Of a stretch of DNA of 64,000 bases, positions 35,776 to 47,000 are shown piece by piece. Within the stretch, counting starts at the first letter, position 1; each line of letters begins with the position of its first letter. The stretch is from NCBI RefSeq assembly GCF_949987535.1, contig NC_080074.1, positions 37,059,641 through 37,123,640 on the forward strand, written 5' to 3'. This stretch comes from Balaenoptera acutorostrata (lineage: Eukaryota > Chordata > Mammalia > Artiodactyla > Balaenopteridae). A program made the translations under genes and the position numbers. A model generated the notes under the pieces. It searched no databases, was not told the DNA's origin, and saw only the letters and a program-made list of their open reading frames with translations.

Positions 35776-37889
35776 TGACTGTGCAATAGGAGCAGCAGTA
35801 GCTCTCATGCAATATCTTAAAAGGATTAAATGAAGTAAAATACATTTTTAAAAGCATAGCACAGCAACACATTGTTAGCACGCAAAGAAAAAGTTCTCCT
35901 CCTAACTAGACCTCTTATACCTAAATCCATTTACTCAAAGGTGGCTCATGGAAGTAGATGACTATTTTTCATGTATTTTAAGCAGCACTCTTGTAACACA
36001 CCCACGTTAAGAACTTTGTGATCCCAAATACTTTGCTATCAACCAAATTGTCTCTTGTTCTTGAATGTCTTAGAATATCACAGGCAAAAATTGCCTTTGA
36101 GTTCAGAGAATTTGAAGAAAAGAGAAAACAGGGAAAATACCAAAGCTCGAAACTGAAGTTACAGTAAAAAGTACTTATGACCACTTCTGATCAAACTGGA
36201 AAACCCATATAAATACTGGTGACAGTTTAAGGATATATTTCCCCTTATTCAGAAATATGTACTTTCCAAAAGGTCCATTTTCACTTTGAAATCTTGACAT
36301 GATTTGGCAAGCTCATGTTGAACTAGTTAGTGTGGCTTAAGCTGTTACCAATCTTAGAACAATAAGAAAGTAGAAGAATTATAGCTGACTCTTCACTATT
36401 GCAATATTCAGATACCTCGTATTTCATGGAAGCAAAACTTGAGTTAATCAAAATATCATTTTATTCAGATCTGTCCTTCTTCACACTTCTTTTTCAAAGT
36501 AAATGCCAAATATTATCATATTAATATTTTTTATTTTGTTTCTAAAAACATAATAATGAAATAAGAAGTACTGGATAGGCAATGGAGGGAAAATAAAAGG
36601 AGGTACAGACAACACCCAGAGAAGACATTATTTTCAGCAAATAGCTTTTGTACTGAAGGATAAGCAAGAAACAGAGTAGAAAAGACAGTTTTTGGTGTTG
36701 CTGGACTTACTAGATTAATGATCAAATAAAGTTAGAAAAGCATAAGGAGACTAAGCTAAGTGCCTAAACAAGGGTCACTTAAAATAAATCATATTACCTT
36801 TAAGAAAGATTTTATACAACAGGAAATATTCAGTCTTTCTGGGATAGTGACTGTTTTAGGTTTGGGCGGCTTACAAGAATAATAGTAATCCATTCATTTC
36901 ACAAATATTTGGATATCTGAGATGTCATGATGAAAAGAAAAATTCCTCAGAGTTCCAAATAAAGATTTCTTAAATGTCTTTTAGTACAGTAGCTATTTTA
37001 CTATTTGTTTCAAATTGAGTAAGTGAGATTGTGTTAATACTTTCTAACATCACAAATGAAGTTCAGCAAAACTATAGCAAAACCACGAAAAGAAAAGCTT
37101 GCTTCTTTTATAGTCATCATCAGTGTAAATTCAACCTAATCACTTCTCAGTGAAAATATTTCATGTTGCTCTCCAGCCCAATCAAATTCATGTATCAAGC
37201 TGACTCTTCAAGTAAAATTATAGATATTATGAGAGTTTATATAAAAGATATTATTATTGCTGCCTGCCATACATGATACTCAGTAGTTAAAAAAAAAACC
37301 CCAAAACCAAAAGATTATCTGTATTTTATTGTACCTGTCAGAAGAGCACATATTCATTATCATCACTATTGCTGTTCATGAAATTCTACAAAGTCCCCTG
37401 AAATGAATGATTTATATTATGCACTCTACTGAGATTACATTCCAAGGCTATCAGAGCAAAACAGATAGCCAGAAGATCATGCTTCGCTATGTCACCAAAC
37501 AGAAAAAAATAAAGGAATATATTCAATTTTGTGTTTTTTCATTTCTATCTTTCAATAGTAATCAGGATTTCTATATTCGTAGGATTACCATATCATTTTT
37601 ACTGAGACAAAAAAAAAAGAAAGAAATTTCACTCCCCAAAATGTTGTTATCCAATTATTTGACCCTTTAAATTCACTCTTCAATCCCTTTTTAATGCTGA
37701 GGACTTTGACATTTTTAACCAACAGAACAAAAAATAAGTTCTCATATTTTTTATTTACTTGAACTTACTTAAAACATCACTTTTTTTCTCCTTCCTAATT
37801 ACTTGTATAACCCCCTTGCCGTTTATTCCTTCAAACTTTTATTGTTCCTTTCTCTCACCCTCTCCTTCCACCATGCAACACTGAAATAA
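35776..37889. other. Unassigned AT-rich intronic sequence
   Basis: No gene or confidently named repeat was seen. Confidence 0.45.
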
Positions 37890-38570
37890 TGTGTCCAGCA
37901 AATAGTTATTGCTGTACGAGACCCTCCCTTGGCATCTGAAAAAAATGAGTAAGACCGAGCTGCTCTCAGTCTAGTGGGGAAGACAGACATGAAAATGACT
38001 AACTGTAACAGAAGGTGATGGAGTCACTTCCATGAGAGCACAGATAACAGAAGAATCAAGTCAGTGGGGAAGGGTAGTGATGTATCAGTGCTATGCTCTG
38101 ACAGAAAACTTTTATGTGAATTGGGCCAATCTCTGCTTCAGAGTCATTTCATTTACATTCATTCAATAAATATTTATTGAATAACTATGTGCCAAGCACC
38201 AAGCTAGTAATAGTAATGAAGAGACAGGGTCTCTACTCTCACTGCCTAAAAAAAGCAACCAATAGTAATACATTAGTATTCAGCTATCACAGATATTCAC
38301 GTGCAATAAGAACCCTGGAAGAGAAGCATGAAGGCTGCCTGGAAGAATCAGTCACTGTTTTATGGAACGTATTGTTAAAGATGAAACTGGATGGATGGAT
38401 AGGGCTTTGCCAAGTGGAGATAAAGGAAAAAGATATTCTAGGCCAAGGCAGCAAGCAGCATGCTTGGAAAAGACAAAGAATGAATAGATTCTTTCTTATC
38501 ATACTTAGGGAGCCATTAGAAGTTTACTATTGTGGGGGGATAATGGCTGATGAGGTTTAATGAGAAAGGC
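37890..38570 (-). repeat. L2 fragments, antisense (two pieces)
   Basis: The first piece (37890-38095) has CAGTCTAGTGGGGAAGACAG. The second (38155-38570) starts TTCATTCAATAAATATTTATTG and includes GTGCCAAGCACCAAGCTAG and TTAGGGAGCCATTAGAAG. Both follow the reverse complement of the L2 3' region, so they are two separate insertions or a duplicated end. Confidence 0.65.
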
Positions 38571-38639
38571 TGTGGCCAAATAATAAACAATGTTCCATGT
38601 CACACAAAGACATAAAGATTTTACTGAATAAGAATCATA

Positions 38640-38900
38640 ATTTTGTTCTTACTGTTAATTGCTAACAGTTATTGAGTCCTTACAACATACATACCTGGCA
38701 GTATTCTAAATGCTTTTATAATACATTTAGACTCACTTAACTTCTGGACCCTCTCAAGAAGGAAATACTTTTGCCCTCATTATACAAACAGGCAGAATAA
38801 GATAGAAGTTAAATAACATAACCAAGATCACTGAGCTAATAAGTGGTAGAACATGCCAGGCAATCTGGAGCCAGTGTTCATATATTATGGATGCATCCCC
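38640..38900 (-). repeat. MIR SINE, antisense
   Basis: ATACCTGGCAGTATTCTAAA, CCCTCATTATACAAACAGGC and AATAAGTGGTAGAACATGCC are in antisense MIR order. The following 38901-39459 shows nothing recognisable. Confidence 0.75.
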
Positions 38901-39459
38901 TCTAAGGTGATGGAGTGCTAATGGAGAAGGGAGGCAAGCTATGTGATCAAATATATTTTTCTAAACATCTGTTTCTATACCTTTGAAATACTAAGAAAAC
39001 AACTACTGAGCATTTACTACATACATTATTCTTCGAGCCACAGGAAAACAAAAATATACAACACGTCCCATGAATACCTGCAATTCCCAGTATATTCAGA
39101 CGTTGATTGAGATAAAGAAACAGAAATAGAGAGACAGTCACAGTCAAGATCTGCTTATCTAATGCAGAAACCAATGGAGCCATGAACAGGTAGGCATACT
39201 TTAATTGGTACTTTTGATGACTTGCTGGAGGCGGACTGTGGACTAGCTTGAGAGTGAGAAATTCCTGAAGGCCAGTCTTGAGGGGGTGGGGGTGGGGTCC
39301 CACTCTTCCATGGTCTTTATTTCCAAGAACCCGACCAGGTTCTCATAGTGGAGAACCAAAAAAGATCCCCTCCTGGTGAGGGCAAGGGAAGAAGAGTAAT
39401 CCTTGTGAAATATATCCAGAGCCTTCTCAATAACAAAGGCCTGACTCTCCAAGGAAAAA

Positions 39460-40795
39460 GACTTTACTAGAGCCTTTTAAAGAGCAGTGGCAAAAACGCA
39501 CTCTCTGACTTCGTCCTCCTCTAGCCTTCTTGTCTCATCTAAGGTGGTGAGGGGGGGTAGCTCTACAAGCAGAAAAACGTGTGAAGGTCATGGGACAAGA
39601 CATAGGCTGAATCAAAGACTGAGATTTAACTGAACGATTATAGAACACTCCCCCCCCACCATACCTAACACCCCCATGACAGGGCTCCAGTATGATAATA
39701 CTGAAGTATACCTGAAACAGCTTCAAGACACACAGTCTCTCTGAGAAAGAGTATTAAGGAAAGCCTAACACCAAGATGGAGATAAAAACAAGGACACTAG
39801 AGAAATTTGAAGCTGCTAGCACCAATAGCTACAACAAACACTAAACAATGCTGAAATCCCAGCCAGATTAACATAAATCTTCATATTAGAGGCCTAATAA
39901 TTTGAATTCCTGTTACGAATTCAACATATCCAACATTCAACAAAAAAATTACAAGGCATGACCAAAGGAAAGAAAAACATAGTCTGAAAAGACAAAGCTA
40001 GCATTGGAACCATAATAAGATGTTGGAATATGAAACAGATGTTGGAATTGTCTGACAGGGAACTTAAAATACCTATGATTAATATGTTAAGGACTCTAAT
40101 GGAAAAAGTAGACAACATTCAAGAACAGATGTGTAATGTAAGCAGAGAGAAATTCTAAGAAAAAATTAAAAGGAAATGCTAGAAATCATAACAGACATGA
40201 AGAATGCATTTGATGGGATCATCAGAAGACTCAGCATGACCAAGGAAAGAATCAATGAATTTGAAGATAGGTCAATATAAACTTCCCAAACTGAAACGTA
40301 ATGAGAAAAATGAATGAAACGTACAGAACATCCCAGAACCATAGGAAAATTTCAAAACATGTAACATGAGTAACTAGAATATCAGAAGGGGAAGAAAGAG
40401 AAGAGGGCAGAAGAAATATTTAAAGTAATAATGATGTTGAACTTTCCAAAATTAACAATAGACGCCAAACCATAGATTCAGAAAACTCAGAGAACACTAA
40501 GCCAAATAAATTCCAAAAATAATAAGCCTAGGCAGAGTATGTAAAAACTGTAGAAAACTAAAGGCAAAGAGAAAATCTTAAAGTCAGAGGGGAAAAAAAA
40601 ACACCTTACCAATGGAGCAACAAGGTTAAGAATTTCATTGGACTTCTAATCAGAAACCATCAAGCAAGAAGACAGTAGAGTAAAACACTGAAAATATTGA
40701 GAGAAGAAACTACAAAACTAGAATTTTATATCCAGAAAAATTTTCCTTAGAAAGTGAAGTAGAAATAAAGACTTTTTGGACAAATAAAGACTGAG
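39460..40795 (+). mobile_element. Ancient L1M, 5' UTR and ORF1 region
   Basis: CAGCTTCAAGACACACAGTC, CAACATTCAACAAAAAAATT, GATGTTGGAATTGTCTGAC, GTAGACAACATTCAAGAACA and TTTGATGGGATCATCAGAAG are ORF1-region blocks of a mammalian L1M in order. There are many stops and indels, with no coding capacity. The copy is interrupted at about 40796 by another L1 and continues at about 41141 with ORF2. Confidence 0.82.
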
Positions 40796-41140
40796 GGAAT
40801 TCACATGATCATCTCAATTGATACAGGAAAAGCATTTGACAAAATTCAATAAACTTTCATGATAAAAAACACTCAAGAAACTAGTAATAGAAGGAAATTA
40901 TGTCAACATAATAAAGGCCATATGTGAAAAACCTATAGCTAACATCATATTCAACAGTGAAAAACTGAAAACTTGTTCGATGGGTAATGAGTTTCAGTTT
41001 TACAAGACGAAAAGTTGTTTTGCAAGATCTGTTGCAAAACAATGTGCACATAGTTAACACTACTGTATTATATACTTAGAAATGGTTATGATAGAAATTT
41101 TTGTTTTCTTTTTTTACTACAATAAAAAAAATAAGGTGGA
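40796..41140 (+). mobile_element. L1 fragment nested in the L1M, RT joined directly to 3' UTR
   Basis: ATGATCATCTCAATTGATAC and AAAGCATTTGACAAAATTCA are the reverse-transcriptase region around its first catalytic Asp. This is followed without the YADD/FADD block by an L1MA-type 3' end (AGTTTCAGTTTTACAAGACG, ACAATGTGCACATAGTTAAC, CTACAATAAAAAAAATAA). About 2 kb is missing internally. The piece lies between ORF1 and ORF2 of the host L1M, so it is a later nested insertion. Confidence 0.75.
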
Positions 41141-41475
41141 AAAAAAAACCAGAGAAGGAAGAAGCCTCTGGTAACAAATAGAAAACAGTTACAAACCTGG
41201 CTGATATTAATTCAAATATATCAATTATCACTCTAAATATGAATGGTCTAAATGTACCAATTAAAAGATAGAGACTGTCAGAGTGAATAATGATAATAAT
41301 AAAGGGCCCAACTATATGTTGTCTACAAGAAATCTACTTTAAATATAAAGACTCTGATAGGTAAGGCAAAGGGACAGATATAGATAAACCAGGCTAACAC
41401 TAATCAAAAGAAAGCTAGAGTATTAATTTCAGACAAAGAAGACTTCAGAGCTAGGAAAATTATTACAGTTTCTCC
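41141..41475 (+). mobile_element. Ancient L1M, ORF2 start (endonuclease) region
   Basis: ATCACTCTAAATATGAATGG followed by TCTAAATG, TATGTTGTCTACAAGAAATC and AAAGCTAGAGTATTAATTTC correspond to the first 80 or so codons of L1 ORF2, with stops and frameshifts. It ends abruptly at about 41475; 41476-43059 shows nothing recognisable. Confidence 0.8.
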
Positions 41476-43059
41476 CACACTATTTGCTTACTTAATTTTT
41501 TCTAAGGAACAATGTCTATGGAATACACTTGGGGAATGTATTTTGTACCTTCTGGGAATACTGCTTTAATAGAAACTATCAAAGCAATAATGGCAGTGGT
41601 AAAATCTTCTTGGTACCCTTAAACTTCACCGTATTTGAAATTCCCCATCTTATAATCAAGTAAAAGCAATCCTTGTCATGTAGCATTACTATCTGAATCA
41701 GCTTTGTTATAATTAAAGGGTATCAAATTTAATAAGTGCCATGTATACACAGTTATTTATATAAATAGGTTGAAAACTGTTGAAGTGGTGAGGGGGAGAG
41801 GATGGAGGACCCCTCTTCCACACAAGTGGAAACAGAGTGGAGAAGGTAATTACCACTTGTGGCAAATGCGCATCCTGGGTGGAAAGAGGAAAAACAGACA
41901 CTTTCAGGAAAACTACCTTTAGCCAAAGCAATAGATTTCAACTTAATCCTTTACCTCTACTGAGGTAATCTCTTTGAGACATGCAAAGATACCTTAAAAT
42001 AAAATACTCCAGATCAGTAATTTTCTGCTTAAAATGAGTAAATTTCTGATTCAAGCAGATGGAAATTCTGTTCTTCTTCTAGCTAGTGTTGTTTCATCCC
42101 CAAAAATGAGAAATAGAACAAACTTTACAGTGGATAATATCTTTAAGTTCCATTGCTCAGGGACAAAAATTTCCCAGACTGACCATTACATCTACCAATT
42201 ACACTACCTACTTTTCCATTATATGGCATTATAATACATGGCATTATTTAATGGCCAGTGCCCATCATAAACCCAGTGCCACATGGTTAATGTCAAAGGG
42301 ACCAAAGGGTCATATTAAGTGTCAATCCTCCTGCATGTTAACATCTTCCACCTAAAGTATTGTTACTACAATGCACACTGAATTACAGTGTCAGCTCAAG
42401 AACGTACGCCATCCTGTCACTTTTGACAAAGAGCCTCAATTACACCTCAGAAATAAGAGTCCTGCAATTTTAAGTCTTTTAAAGGAATTATGCTTTTCAC
42501 TGTGAGAAGAAATAAATACATTTATTAAATAAATTTGTAGGCCGGTATGTGCTCAGGTGCTCTGGCTTCAACTCACTATCTACCAGTTAAAAGTTAACCA
42601 GGTAAAGGTCAGCAGTCACTTCCCTCAGGCATCTGACCTTGTGCTCCCCTTCAGTTTGGAATATCATAATGTTTCCTTCAAGACTTAAAATACAAGAGAA
42701 ACTATACACCATATAAGGTACACCATGTAAACCATATTTAAATTAAAAATTCAACTTTCAACTTCACTATTACTATTTTCTTGTTACTTCACATATATAG
42801 ATACCTAAATCCTTTTTTGAATTACCCATGTTAAAATTCTTCTTTAATTTAATGATATACATAGAAGTTGTCTTTTCACTTCAGAACTGCATAAGAAAAT
42901 CTAAAAACTGAATAAAGATTTTCTTTAAAAATCAATTTTTACATATTTTGAATTTAGGCATTATGCACACAAGGCACCATATATCCATATTTGATCATAA
43001 TTAACAAAAGGTTAAAGAGAAACTTAAGTACAGCCTTCAGAAAAACCAAGTATAATGCA

Positions 43060-43215
43060 AGAGGCTTTGGACACAGGTCTGAACCTCTGTGAACCACAGT
43101 TTCCTCATCTCTAGAGTAGGTACCTAGATCGTGGGGTTATGTGAGAAATATTAGAATAGCATATTCACAATGTCTAGTTTACAGCATGATAAAGAGTACG
43201 AGCTAACTACAGGAA
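43060..43215 (+). repeat. MIR fragment
   Basis: TGAACCACAGTTTCCTCATC followed by TCTAGAGTAGG and GTGGGGTTATGTGAGAAAT is the sense MIR 3' half. Confidence 0.7.
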
Positions 43216-43653
43216 GTACTGTGATTAATCTGATCACAGAAGCGGCAGGGTCAGGGGCCACCCTGTAGGTAGTATTTAATTCTTTTTAGGTAGGAAAGCA
43301 AGAGATGAGGATTGATGTCAAGGGAGATAGGAAATGAATGAGAAGTTCAGAGGGTCCTAGAAGCTCAGGACTTGGGGAAAAAAAAAAAGTTGAACTCAGA
43401 ATTAACTATTGTTTGGAAGAAGTATAATTTTAATAAACAACTAAGGATAAAATCTACAAGTCTGCAGATGTCATGCTTCAGGCTGCTGAGGCTCAAACGG
43501 CCTCATGTGCAATGTAGATGAATATAAGGGGGAATGCCCAAAATGTCATGGGTTTGTAACCATGTTCATGGATGGGCTGATAAACCTATTTACGAGGCTG
43601 CAAAAATGAAAACGTTCACATTTTAGAACAGACGTGGCTTCCTTTATATATAT

Positions 43654-43698
43654 GCCTCTGTGTGTGTGTGTATATGTGTGTGTATGAGTATATGTATA
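43654..43698. repeat. (TG)n microsatellite
   Basis: TGTGTGTGTGTGTATATGTG and related TG/TA units. The following 43699-44510 shows nothing else except a faint MIR-like stretch near 43975-44060. Confidence 0.85.
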
Positions 43699-44510
43699 CA
43701 CATCCAGAGGCTACAGGAAAAAATAGGCAACTTTTTTTTGTGAAGTGTTGATCCAACCCCTTGGGAGGAAAGATACTTGCTTTTGAAAATGTATGCGGTC
43801 AGTACCACCTTTTTCAAAGGTAAACAGGGGCTTAGACAAGGATGCTGTTTTAACAAGGAAATATACTCAAAATTCCTTCTATTAAACAATGATCAAACTA
43901 GGAAAATATAAAACATAAATTACAAACAGAGTTTAACTCACATTAAAATGTGTTCATGCTTGATTACATGACAGGAGAGTCAACATGATGTAGCAGAAAG
44001 GATAACAAGCTGGAAATTGTGATGCCAAGTCATTTCGTGTATCAACGGGCTCATGTAACAAATTAAAGGACTGCAAAGTGGGAGAAAAATATCTACTAAG
44101 TGGTGTGGAATCCCATGCCTCTAATAAAAATTAAAAAGAAAGTAAGATTAAGGTACCTACATAATTGTCCTTTCTGAAATAAAAACCATTTCCACCAGTC
44201 TTAAGCATGGTAGCCCACCACTGAAGCTACTATAGACAGTTGTTATAATTTCCCCTAAAGAGAATACACTGAGGTCTTCTTGAGACCAAAGAAACGCCCT
44301 GCTGGTCTTTGTATCGCCACTGTTTATTACAGAACATGACACAACGTTCAGGTTCAGAAAATGTATATTGAATTCAGGTTTTTATAAAGGATTGCCTTTT
44401 CAGAGTCCTGCAAGAAAGCCAAGCTATATTTAAGGGCATACGGCTTCTCCATCTGCATCCCTCCAATAACATGGGATAGCAGAGTCCTGGGGGATTTTGA
44501 GGCCTGAGGC

Positions 44511-44554
44511 TGCTGGGCTATTTATTTATTTATTTATTTTTGCTGGGCTATTTA
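44511..44554 (-). mobile_element. Tail-only micro-insertion with perfect 14-bp TSD
   Basis: A 16-bp TTTATTTATTTATTTT block (44525-44540) lies between two identical 14-mers, TGCTGGGCTATTTA (44511-44524 and 44541-44554). As at 20029, the insert equals a reverse-complemented SINE tail, so it is best read as a retroinsertion truncated to the tail. Confidence 0.62.
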
Positions 44555-44764
44555 AATTGCACTAAATGTTAACTACAGACCAAACACAGAAATCAAACAA
44601 AATAACAATGAAATTTAAGTTAGTTTCAAAGCAGCAGCATCCTATTTACCCCTAAGTAAAAAGCTAACATTTCTTTTCAAACATAGCATCATGATATGTA
44701 GATATAAAGCAGGTAGAATTATTCCACATGACCTTCAATGCCTGAGAATTTGAGTATTTTGATT

Positions 44765-44820
44765 TTATTATTTCTGAGAATATTATTATTCTGAGAATAT
44801 TATTTCTGAGAATAATGTTA
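44765..44820. repeat. Short tandem repeat, about 15-17-bp unit
   Basis: TATTTCTGAGAATATTATTA is followed by two further TTCTGAGAATATTAT-type copies. Confidence 0.75.
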
Positions 44821-44951
44821 CTTTTGGCAAAAGAAAATATCTGTAACAATGCCTTTTAGTAACTGACATAAGAAAGCAGAATAAAACTCTGGAATACTTT
44901 GGAGATACTTGGATTCCTAGGTCACTCAGTGGCAACAAATAGCGTAATTAC

Positions 44952-44997
44952 AAGATTGATCCTATAAAGATACCTCAATTAAAAAAAAAAGATTGAT
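44952..44997 (+). mobile_element. Ultra-truncated L1-like 3' end micro-insertion
   Basis: The direct repeat AAGATTGAT (44952-44960 and 44989-44997) flanks a 28-nt insert: CCTATAAAGATACCTCAATT plus an A tail. The first ten bases resemble the terminal CCAATAAAGAT of the L1 3' UTR seen at 60825-60835, so this looks like an L1 cDNA truncated about 20 nt from its end. The resemblance is short and could be chance. Confidence 0.45.
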
Positions 44998-46356
44998 TCT
45001 GTATATCAAAATGCATAAAAAAGAACTATCAGATTCATTATGCTTCAGAGTAAAAATAATACAATGGTAACTTCCAGAATGCTAAATCATAAAGTTTAGA
45101 TGAGGCAATTTCATATAAAATGTTTAGCTGAGCACTATATTAAATTAAATTTTCTTCTATATGTTATCCAATATTTCAGTAGCATGATATATATGATATA
45201 TGCCTTCTCTTTTCACAGAATAAATTTGCAACTTCAATGGTATATATCCATAATAATCATTCAGTGAGAGTCACAGGAAAATTTTTTGTTCCCTGCTCCC
45301 TCCAATCTAAACATGACTGTGCAGTGATTATAATAAAACAAAGGAACCTAAATGTTAGTCAACGTGCAAAATGGGAAGAGCTTTGCTTTAAAGAGGAGCA
45401 AATGGAAAAATAATCTCAGCTCTAAACAGTAATGATTATAACAAAAGGCCCAAGGAAACACACAGCGCTGCGCTCCAGATAGACTACACTGACACCATTT
45501 TAGCCTGGGGTATGGAACTTTTCCATGGAACTTCAAGTACTTTCACAACTGGAGTTTTATGTAGCCCAATTAACTTTGGCTAGACACAGAAATCTGGCTC
45601 AGTATTTCCATACAGTAGCCAAAATAAAGGTTTGCTGTATCAAGAATTACTGTCAGAGTCTCCCATATCCTTCCTTCTCTCGTACTAACCTAAATCTGGA
45701 AAATAAGCTAACAGCCAAGTTGCTTTTACTACAATTTAAGTCAATATTAATTTTACTGGCTCACAAAAACTGCAAAATATTCGGCTGAAATAAATTGAAC
45801 AAAGACAAAAGGAAGCAGGACGAAAAAAAAAAATCAAAGTAAGGATGTACACACAACTAGAGAACACACACGGGTTTAGAAACAACTATAAAACCATCTG
45901 AAACACCGTAATAATGAAAATGTTATTCCTTCTTTTCTCTCTTAATGCATGCCCAATTTTAAATTCATGGCATTAGCCCTAGGTAACAAAGTTCAAACAA
46001 GGAATAAATCAATTTTAAAGACAGCTTGTGTTTAGTATTTTAATTGGATATGACATTGGTATGAAAGTTCCATATATTCTAAAGAGATGTCACCCAGGTC
46101 CAACTATATGTAACCATGGAGGTTACCAGTGACCCTAAAGCAGAACTAACTATTCTCTAGGGTACCCTGGAACATTTGTATTTGAGTTGTAATGTAGGAC
46201 CCAAAAGTGCCAATAGCCAAAAGTTAATGTTAAAAGTTAAAAGTTTTGCCAATAGCCAAAACCCTTAGTTAATGACCTATAACGCCTAATAATAAAAATG
46301 CGTTTACCCATTCAAACTAAACTAGCATTTAGAGGTAATGTCTAAAAATAAGTTAT
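44998..46356. other. Unassigned AT-rich intronic sequence
   Basis: The only notable item is a 15-bp direct repeat, TGCCAATAGCCAAAA, at 46208-46222 and 46247-46261. No gene or repeat family was recognised. Confidence 0.45.
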
Positions 46357-46370
46357 AAAAAACGGGGATG

Positions 46371-46709
46371 GGACTTCCCTGGTGGCACAGTGGTTAAGAA
46401 TCCGCCTGCCAATACAGGGGACACAGGGTCAATCCCTGGCCTGGGAAGATCCCACATGCCGTGGAGCGACTAAGCCCGTGCGCCACAACTACCGAGCCTG
46501 CGCACCACAACTACTGAAGCCCACGTGCCTAGAGCCCGTGCTCTGCAACAAGAGAAGCCACCGCAATAAGAAGGCCATGCACGGCAGTGAGAAGCCCACA
46601 CACTGCAATGAGGAGTAGCCCCCGCTCGCCACAACTAGAGAAAGCCCGCGTGCAGCAACAAAGACCCAACGCAGTCAAAAAATAAAAAATAAGTTTAATT
46701 AAAAAAAAA
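46371..46709 (+). mobile_element. CHR-family SINE, GTTAAG subfamily
   Basis: It begins GGACTTCCCTGGTGGCACAG with GTTAAGAATC and carries an extra block (CTACTGAAGCCCACGTGCC), like the copy at 674. The tail is AATAAAAAATAAG followed by A-rich sequence. An imperfect TSD flanks it (AAAAAACGGGGATG at 46357-46370 against AAAAAATGGGGAGG at 46710-46723, 12 of 14), consistent with older age. Confidence 0.9.
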
Positions 46710-46879
46710 AAAAAATGGGGAGGCAGGAGCACTAACTTCCTTTTAGAATCTCTGATCAAGTATAAAAGGAGGGAAAAAGCTCCACACAAAATTATTTAAT
46801 ATAGAATGAAAATTAATGATGTTTAATTCAGAAATCCTTGAGGATGTATCCAATTCTACTATTTAGTGGCTTATTTATT

Positions 46880-47000
46880 CTTGGGGACATTCCTTAAATC
46901 TTTGAAGCTCAGTTTTCTCATTTATAAAAAGAGGACAGTACTCGTTGTAAAGCTTCATGAAATAACATATATCAATCACAGGCACTCAAGAGATGTACAA
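46880..47000 (+). repeat. MIR fragment
   Basis: GAAGCTCAGTTTTCTCATTT followed by ATAAAAAGAGGACAGTAC and a TCACAGGCACTCAAGAG 3' end fits sense MIR. Confidence 0.6.
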
